Assembly (NCBI GenBank): GCA_016783885.1
Contig: JADHVR010000003.1
Location: 1 to 64,000 of the forward strand
Direction of reading: 5' to 3'
Length of the DNA stretch: 64,000 bases
Origin: Bacteroidales bacterium
Lineage (GTDB): Bacteria > Bacteroidota > Bacteroidia > Bacteroidales > JAADJA01
The position numbers were made by a program, and so were the translations under genes. Below the pieces are notes generated by a model that ran no database searches, was not told where the DNA came from, and saw only the letters and a list, made by a program, of their open reading frames with translations. Below, piece by piece: positions 57,116 to 64,000 of the stretch. The first letter of the stretch is position 1. Every line of letters starts with the position of its first letter.

Positions 57116-60100
57116 ATGAAAAAATTTACTTTTCTATTTGCAGTTCTTCTTGTAACGCTTTTTTTAAGCGGACTATTTACAAAAACTTTCAGTCAAACCT
57201 ACGATCGTTCAAATTTCGATTACTGGCAACAGAAAATGGAAGATCGTGACCAGAATTATCACCAGTTGGTTCAGGAATTTGATAATTACTGGGCACATAA
57301 GGATAAAACAAATATCAAAGGGACAGGCTACAAACAGTTCAAAAGATGGCAATATGCAATGGAAGGGATGACCGGGCCTGATGGCAAATTGCTTCCTGCC
57401 AGCTATTTTAACAAGGAATTTCTAAAATTCAAACAGTTATATGGTGACAAAGGTATTGTTGGAGACTGGTATTTCATAGGACCTGATATAGTACCTGTAC
57501 ATCCCCCAACCGGGTATAGGACAGGAATTGGAAGGCTTGCATGTGTTGCATTTCACCCTACTGATGCAAATACAATTTATGTTGGTTCCCATTCCGGGGG
57601 TATTTGGAAAACGACCACAGGTGGGAACAGTTGGACTAATCTAAATACTGATGAGCTTACAAGTATCGGTGTTTCTGCTATTCTAATCCATCCGGCTAAT
57701 CCGAATATGATCTTTATCGGAACAGGTGACAGGGATGCCAGCTCTGTACCGGGGCAGGGTATCTGGAAATCAATTGATGGGGGAACAAGCTGGACACAGA
57801 TGATTTCATCAATGGATAACAGGTTAGTTTCCGAAATTTTAATTCAACCTGATAATTATAATGTACTGTTAGCTGCAGCCGATAATGGAGTTTATGTTTC
57901 GATAGATGAAGGTGATACCTGGAATAAAACCACAGGTATTGATGTTAACGTAAAGGATATGACATACAAACCGGGGGATCCTTCAATAGTTTATGCTACC
58001 GGTGAAGGCAAGTTCTTCAGATCAGATTCATGGGGAATAGTCTGGACAGAGATTACATCAGGGCTTGACCCTGCAAACCGATGTATGATAGGAGTTACGC
58101 CTGCACAACCAAATATTGTTTATTTTTTCGCAACCAAAGACAGCGAATTTGATGGATTTTATATTTCTACAGACAGTGGATTAAGTTTTCCAACTAAAAA
58201 GACATCATCAGCTTTTGATGGAAGTGCTCAGGGATGGTTTAATGTGGCATTGGCTGTTGATCCAACCAATGAAGATATCATTTTTGCCGGGATGGTTCCT
58301 GTTTATAGATCAACAGACGGAGGTAATAACTGGACTGAATTAGATATCGCCTATAACATCCATGCTGATCAGCACGATTTTAAATTTTCGCCTCATACCA
58401 ACGATTTGTATATAGGAAATGATGGCGGATTATTTCACTCAAGTGATGTAGGAGCTTCTTTTACAAATCTTGGAGATGGCCTTGAAATTACCCAGGTTGC
58501 CCGTATGGCAGTTAGCGAAACCAGTCCGGAGATATTTATGGCAGGACTCCAGGATAATGGAACCATTATTCCTTACAACAGCGAGTATAACAGGGTGTTA
58601 GGTGGAGATGGGATGGGCTGTGCCATAGATTATACTGATGATCAATTTATGTATGGAAGCTCACAATTTTCTGATATCCGTCGTAGCACGGAAGGTGCAC
58701 AATTTTCTGAGGAATGGGCAAATATCTCTTCTTCAATTGAAGAGGATGCAGGGTGGTTTAGGCCATTTATTTTGGATATGGATGATCCAAACATCATATT
58801 CGCAGGATATCAAAATGTATGGCGCAGCAATAATGTGAAAGCCACTGATCCTGGAGATGTTACCTGGACTAATATATCAGATGGCAAACTCGTGGAAGAT
58901 AAAACAACAGGAGTAATGGAACAATCCCAGGCTGATGGAAATATCATCTATATATCTAAAGGTGATGGAACAAGGCTTTACAGAACAGATAATGCTTTTG
59001 CTGCTGATCCAGCTTGGGTAGAAATTACAAAGCCATACGGTTGGCCAGTTAAATGCCTTGAAACACATGGCACTAACCCAGATATTGTATATATGGCTAT
59101 CGACAGATATATATACAAATCAACTGACCGGGGAGAAACCTGGACATCAATCACAGGAAACCTTCCTGATATTCCAATGAAATGTATTGCTTTCCACAAA
59201 GGTAGCGATGGGGGTTTATATGTAGGAACCAGAGCTGGAGTTTATTATAAAGATAATGCTATGACAAATTGGGTATTATTTAAATCAGGATTACCACTTG
59301 TTCCGGTAATTGATATGAAAATTATTTATTCAACTGATCCTGACAGATTAGTTGTGGGTACTTGGGGGCGTGGAGTCTGGAAAACTGATGTAATGCCTGT
59401 TATGACACCTGATCTTGAGCCCACTAATGCCAATGCTGTTATTACAGGTACCGAAATAGATTTAGATGTTGTTGTTATGAATAATTCTCAGATGGGTGAT
59501 GCAGGTCCCTATTTTATTGGATATTACGTTTCGGATAATGATCTCATAAGTCCTGGTGATTATTTAATCGGTGAAGATTCAATTCATATACACAATCCTG
59601 GCATAGTTGTAGGAGAAGATATTGATGTTGACATTGCTGATATTGAACCTGAAATTCCAACCGGCACTTACTATATTGGGTCTTTTGCCGACTATAAGTA
59701 CCAGGTTGACGAAACCCACGAATGGAACAATAACATCACCTGCGCACAACAGATCACTTTATCAGATGCTCCTGCTCCGACCAATGTTCAGGCTTCTGAT
59801 GGGACTTATGGCGATAAAATAGTTATTACATGGGATTCTCCTCCGGGCCCAACAGTTTATCATTATAAAGTTTACCGGAATACAGTTGATGATCCAAACA
59901 CTGCCACACCCATCAGTCCTGATCCATGGAGCAGTTCCACAGCCTTTTGGGACACAACTCCAACCAGGGGAATAGATAATTATTATTGGGTACAAGCTTC
60001 TGATACGTATTTAGGATTCAGGGCTGGTCCGTTGAGTAGCTCGGATGCAGGATGGAGATACCTTGTTCCGCCAACCAATGTAGAGGCAACCGATGGACAA

Positions 60101-63100
60101 TATGATGACAGGGTGGTGATAAGCTGGGATCCGGCAGAAGGTGCTACCAATTATAAAGTGTGGAGAAATACAACGACAAATTTTAGTACTGCAGATCCCC
60201 TATCAACAGGCTGGACACCCAACACAACGTTTTCCGATTGGACTGCAACTACGCTTACCACATACTTTTACTGGGTAAAATCTGCCATGAGTAGTGCTGG
60301 GGATAGGGAATCACCCTATTACAGTTCCTATGATGCCGGTTGGGTTGCCCTAATGGGTGCTCCCGAAGCCGATGCTACTGATGGTTTATACAACGACCGG
60401 ATTGAAATTACATGGAACAGCATACCCGGAGCCTCCCATTACATGGTATATAAAAACACAGTAGATGATCCCAATACGGCAACTGCAATGAGTGCTGTAT
60501 GGCAAACCACAACAAATCGAACTGATTATTCAGTTGATGGAGGAAGTTATTATTATTACTGGGTTAAGGCTGCTACAGATCAGTGGGGAGCAAATGCAAC
60601 AGAATTTGGTTTGGGTGATAGTGGTTGGAGAAGTTTTGTGCCACCAACAATAACCTCAGGTGATGGTATAAATACAGATTGTATTGAATTATCATGGACT
60701 GCTGTATCAGGTGCAAATTATTATAGGATTTTCAGGCATGTTAATCCAAGTCCGTCTGCTGCCAACCCGGTCACAGGCTGGATCAACCAATTATCTTTTA
60801 ACGATTCAACTGCTACAGCTCCCGGCGATTATTTTTATTGGGTAAAAGTCTCAACCGATGGGTCAGGATCTTTCGAAAGTGAATTCAGCAGTTATGATAT
60901 AGGCTGGCGGAAACTTTATGCACCGGAGGTTGAAGCTACAAATGGAGCTTATGCAGACAAAGTCAGGGTTACGTGGGATCCAGTGCCCGGTGCAAATTCT
61001 TATAGGGTAATTCGATTTATACCCAGTCAGGGAACTTATGATACATTGTCAGATTGGTCAAGCACATTGAATTTCCAATATGATGATTATGATGTGGACT
61101 ATGGAGTTTCTTGGATTTGGCTGTATTATTATGTTGATGCCGCATACAATAATTATGGTTATAAGCCAGGAGATCAGGGCTGGGACTATGGTTATCCCGG
61201 CGAATGTGGAAATTTGTCGGATGATCCAAATTACAGAAACATTAATTTTTATGGGACCACTCTTGAAATAACACAGCGAGTAATTAACAACGGATCATTT
61301 CCTATTATAAATCCAAGTGAAGCTGGATATGCGCTTGAAGAAACTCCACCTGAGGGTGGCTGGAATTATTTCTTAGGGAAAGCAGATATTCCGGCCCTTG
61401 CTGTCGGAGCATATTATGATGTGACATTTGTGGTTGATCTGGATACTATCACCGATGGCCCTGTAACTTATGGAACATGGACAATTGCCAGTTACATGCC
61501 CTTTGGCAGTGCCAATTGCCAATCAAATCCATTGGATGATTATATGATATGGAACGAATCATTTGATTATACCGATGCTTTGTACGGAACATATACCATA
61601 GGTGGGACCAATCCTGATTTTCCAACCTTTGGTACCGCAGTTGTTAATCTTATAAACAGAGGAATTTCTGATCATGTGATTTTTAATGTTAGACCGGATA
61701 TATATTATGAACAAATTCAGGTTATCAATATAAATGGTTCCGGACCAGACAAAACCATAACTTTCCAAACAGAGCCAAATAAGTCAGATAACGCAGAACT
61801 AAATTTTTCGAGTAACGAAGGAAATTTTATTATTCAATTTGATGGTTGCTCATACATCACAATCCAAAATCTTGACCTGACTGCTCCCGGTTATACGAAT
61901 AATGTTTCAACATACGGTAAGGTTCTTGAATTCACAAATGATGCCCACCATATATCAATACTTAATAACACGATAACAGGAACCTCTGATGATTCATACA
62001 TCTCTTCTGACAATGTAGTTATCTATTGTGAAAATTCTCATTGTAATGATATTCAAATAAATGATAACGAAATAGTAAATGGCTCATGGGGAATATATTT
62101 ACATGGAGTTGGTTCAGGTGCTGATTTGTCAACAGGTTTGGAGATCAGTGGAAATACTATCCAGAATTTTATGTACACAGGTATTTCATTAAAATATCAT
62201 CAAACGCCACAAATTATTGGAAATACAATTCAATATTTTACTTCGACTATTGCACAATGTTTTGGTATTGAACTGACGAATATTGAAGAGGGGTTTACTA
62301 TAGATAAAAATCAGGTAATAATGGAACCTTGTGATAATGTTGTCTTTGGGATCTATTTATACGATTGTGCCGGCAGTGCTGTTAACAGGGGATTGGTATC
62401 AAACAATTTTGTTGCCATGTCCTCCAATGCTCACCCCTTATATGGGATAACGGTTTTCATTGGAAGCTACACAGATATTTATTATAACAGTATTAACTTA
62501 ACAGGAACAAGCTTTCAGGATAACTTCTGTATTAGCCTGGACTGCGCGGATGATCCTGAAACCTACAACAATAATGTGTTGAATAACATTTTTTCGAATC
62601 AGGCTGGTGGCTATAGTATTTTAATTGGAGATAATGCAATTACTCATAATTACATTTCTTCATCAGATTACAATGATCTTTATAACACAGGTTCGTTCAT
62701 TGGCTTGTATGGGAGTTCTAACCAAATTTCCGATCTAACTGCATGGCAGGCTGCCTCGGGATTTGACAGCCATTCCGTTTCAGTCGATCCGCAGTATGTG
62801 AGTTCAACTGATCTACATGTATTAAGTTCGGCATTGAATGATGCGGCAGTACCGGTATCATCCGTTACGGAAGATATTGATGGAGAAGTAAGACACCCAC
62901 TTTACCCTGATATCGGTGCAGATGAGTTTATGCCTCCTCCTCCTGAATATGATATTTATGTTAACGATATAATTTCGCCTGTTTCCGGAGAAGGATTAAC
63001 AGACCAGGAAACAGTTAACATCGACATATACAATGTCGGGTCAGAGAATGTAAGCAATTTCCCGGTTTCCTATACAATTAACGGAGGCACTCCCGTTACT

Positions 63101-64000
63101 GAAATCATTATGGAAACACTAAACTCATTTGACGTGATGAATTATTCATTCACAACCAAAGCCGATCTTTCTGTTGTAGGTACTTACGAAATTGTTGCTT
63201 ACACATCTCTGGCAAATGATGAAGTTCCGGGAAATGACAGCTTTACAATTTATGTTGACCATTTGCCACCTTCTTATTGCGTTCCAGAATATATTGAAGG
63301 TTGTTCTTTTGGTGATTTTATAGATGATTTTTCAATAAACACAATAAATCAAACCAATACAGGCTGCAGTCCTGATGGCTACGGAGATTACAGCACAATT
63401 ACGACCAACCTGGCACAAGGTGAATCTTATATTATGGAACTGACTACAGGTTTTTCGGATCAATATGTTTCGCTTTGGATTGATCTTAATGATGATTTTG
63501 TTTTTGACTCAACTGAAAGGTTTATAGAAAACCTTTATTGTATGATGTCTTACACTCCTTATTCCGACACAGTTACACTTCCTGTATCTGCTAATCTCGG
63601 ATTGCATCGTTTGAGAGTGAGAGGTGTTTTTTTCCCGGAAGAAACAATTGATCCTTGTGATGAATATGGTTTTGGTGAAACCCACGATTATACCGTTAAT
63701 ATTATTAGCGGAGGTGGTTTAAATGTGGATTTGGGACCTGATATGTCCATCTGTGATGGCGCTTCAGAAATTTTAACAGCTACGGTAACAGGAGGAACTT
63801 CACCATATACTTACCTGTGGAGTACCGGTGAAATAGCACCTTCAATAACAGTCAGCCCTGATACGGATTCCACTTACTCGGTTACAGTTTTAGATAATAT
63901 CGGTTATTCTGCAATAGATGACATTCTTTTAACAATTGCACAGAGTCCGTCTGCAACAGCAACATCAAATTCACCGGTTTGTATAGGTTCAACCATCGAA
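57116..64000 (+). CDS. Partial giant secreted protein (>2,295 aa in window, 3' truncated): sortilin/BNR propeller - Fn3-like repeats - beta-helix - CARDB-like - GEVED - PKD/SprB-like
   Basis: Hand translation from ATG 57116 (MKKFTFLFAVLLVTLFLSGLFTKTFSQTYDRSNFDYWQQKMEDRDQNYHQ...); spot checks at 58322, 59762, 62942, 63722 and 63992 stay in frame; absent from ORF track, presumably because it has no stop in window. Confidence 0.88.
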   Translation, partial: MKKFTFLFAVLLVTLFLSGLFTKTFSQTYDRSNFDYWQQKMEDRDQNYHQLVQEFDNYWAHKDKTNIKGTGYKQFKRWQYAMEGMTGPDGKLLPASYFNKEFLKFKQLYGDKGIVGDWYFIGPDIVPVHPPTGYRTGIGRLACVAFHPTDANTIYVGSHSGGIWKTTTGGNSWTNLNTDELTSIGVSAILIHPANPNMIFIGTGDRDASSVPGQGIWKSIDGGTSWTQMISSMDNRLVSEILIQPDNYNVLLAAADNGVYVSIDEGDTWNKTTGIDVNVKDMTYKPGDPSIVYATGEGKFFRSDSWGIVWTEITSGLDPANRCMIGVTPAQPNIVYFFATKDSEFDGFYISTDSGLSFPTKKTSSAFDGSAQGWFNVALAVDPTNEDIIFAGMVPVYRSTDGGNNWTELDIAYNIHADQHDFKFSPHTNDLYIGNDGGLFHSSDVGASFTNLGDGLEITQVARMAVSETSPEIFMAGLQDNGTIIPYNSEYNRVLGGDGMGCAIDYTDDQFMYGSSQFSDIRRSTEGAQFSEEWANISSSIEEDAGWFRPFILDMDDPNIIFAGYQNVWRSNNVKATDPGDVTWTNISDGKLVEDKTTGVMEQSQADGNIIYISKGDGTRLYRTDNAFAADPAWVEITKPYGWPVKCLETHGTNPDIVYMAIDRYIYKSTDRGETWTSITGNLPDIPMKCIAFHKGSDGGLYVGTRAGVYYKDNAMTNWVLFKSGLPLVPVIDMKIIYSTDPDRLVVGTWGRGVWKTDVMPVMTPDLEPTNANAVITGTEIDLDVVVMNNSQMGDAGPYFIGYYVSDNDLISPGDYLIGEDSIHIHNPGIVVGEDIDVDIADIEPEIPTGTYYIGSFADYKYQVDETHEWNNNITCAQQITLSDAPAPTNVQASDGTYGDKIVITWDSPPGPTVYHYKVYRNTVDDPNTATPISPDPWSSSTAFWDTTPTRGIDNYYWVQASDTYLGFRAGPLSSSDAGWRYLVPPTNVEATDGQYDDRVVISWDPAEGATNYKVWRNTTTNFSTADPLSTGWTPNTTFSDWTATTLTTYFYWVKSAMSSAGDRESPYYSSYDAGWVALMGAPEADATDGLYNDRIEITWNSIPGASHYMVYKNTVDDPNTATAMSAVWQTTTNRTDYSVDGGSYYYYWVKAATDQWGANATEFGLGDSGWRSFVPPTITSGDGINTDCIELSWTAVSGANYYRIFRHVNPSPSAANPVTGWINQLSFNDSTATAPGDYFYWVKVSTDGSGSFESEFSSYDIGWRKLYAPEVEATNGAYADKVRVTWDPVPGANSYRVIRFIPSQGTYDTLSDWSSTLNFQYDDYDVDYGVSWIWLYYYVDAAYNNYGYKPGDQGWDYGYPGECGNLSDDPNYRNINFYGTTLEITQRVINNGSFPIINPSEAGYALEETPPEGGWNYFLGKADIPALAVGAYYDVTFVVDLDTITDGPVTYGTWTIASYMPFGSANCQSNPLDDYMIWNESFDYTDALYGTYTIGGTNPDFPTFGTAVVNLINRGISDHVIFNVRPDIYYEQIQVININGSGPDKTITFQTEPNKSDNAELNFSSNEGNFIIQFDGCSYITIQNLDLTAPGYTNNVSTYGKVLEFTNDAHHISILNNTITGTSDDSYISSDNVVIYCENSHCNDIQINDNEIVNGSWGIYLHGVGSGADLSTGLEISGNTIQNFMYTGISLKYHQTPQIIGNTIQYFTSTIAQCFGIELTNIEEGFTIDKNQVIMEPCDNVVFGIYLYDCAGSAVNRGLVSNNFVAMSSNAHPLYGITVFIGSYTDIYYNSINLTGTSFQDNFCISLDCADDPETYNNNVLNNIFSNQAGGYSILIGDNAITHNYISSSDYNDLYNTGSFIGLYGSSNQISDLTAWQAASGFDSHSVSVDPQYVSSTDLHVLSSALNDAAVPVSSVTEDIDGEVRHPLYPDIGADEFMPPPPEYDIYVNDIISPVSGEGLTDQETVNIDIYNVGSENVSNFPVSYTINGGTPVTEIIMETLNSFDVMNYSFTTKADLSVVGTYEIVAYTSLANDEVPGNDSFTIYVDHLPPSYCVPEYIEGCSFGDFIDDFSINTINQTNTGCSPDGYGDYSTITTNLAQGESYIMELTTGFSDQYVSLWIDLNDDFVFDSTERFIENLYCMMSYTPYSDTVTLPVSANLGLHRLRVRGVFFPEETIDPCDEYGFGETHDYTVNIISGGGLNVDLGPDMSICDGASEILTATVTGGTSPYTYLWSTGEIAPSITVSPDTDSTYSVTVLDNIGYSAIDDILLTIAQSPSATATSNSPVCIGSTIE
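59765..61150 (+). repeat. About five tandem Fn3-like repeats within CDS 57116-64000
   Basis: (A/E)x(A/S)(T/D)DGxYxD(K/R)(I/V)xIxWxxxxGAxxYxVxRx...YYWVKA...SxxDxGW repeated about every 285 nt. Confidence 0.78.

Noticed and set aside
1-64000. Search for tRNA, rRNA, transposase, integrase, phage or secretion-machinery genes
   Set aside because: None recognised; nine type A sorting-domain proteins are T9SS cargo only, no por/spr/gld machinery gene is in this window.

Overview
Low-GC window from a Bacteroidota genome, probably Bacteroidales/Marinilabiliales-like. This is judged from nine C-terminal type A T9SS sorting domains (PNP...G.Y), GEVED domains, TAnnTTTG-like -7 boxes and overall gene style; no 16S or tRNA is visible. 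The window mixes housekeeping genes (mazG, proS, Nif3-like, C4 zinc-ribbon protein, lpxK, purine nucleoside phosphorylase, lpxH) with a very large investment in secreted, T9SS-type surface proteins. These include a tandem cluster of beta-propeller proteins (69-4631), a 3,523-aa GEVED-repeat giant (16840-27411), a duplicated two-gene cassette of secreted proteins (31263-43590), a secreted M1 peptidase, and a >2,295-aa sortilin-like propeller/Fn3/beta-helix protein that runs off the right edge and is missing from the ORF track. There are three sensor kinases (two TPR-containing, one Reg_prop/LytS-type followed by a LytTR regulator) and a PIN-domain toxin-antitoxin pair. The most unusual observations are: (i) short dispersed repeats that appear inserted IN FRAME at the same site (after the first beta-strand) of T9SS sorting domains in three genes, analogous to Rickettsia palindromic elements; (ii) the duplicated A/B cassette, in which B proteins share a beta-helix, an uncharacterised helical module and a T9SS domain but carry different N-terminal domains (metallophosphoesterase versus BNR propeller); (iii) a recent ~1.1 kb internal duplication in the giant GEVED gene. 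No CRISPR array, phage, IS element or rRNA/tRNA was recognised. All family calls are from motif recognition by eye; no searches were run.
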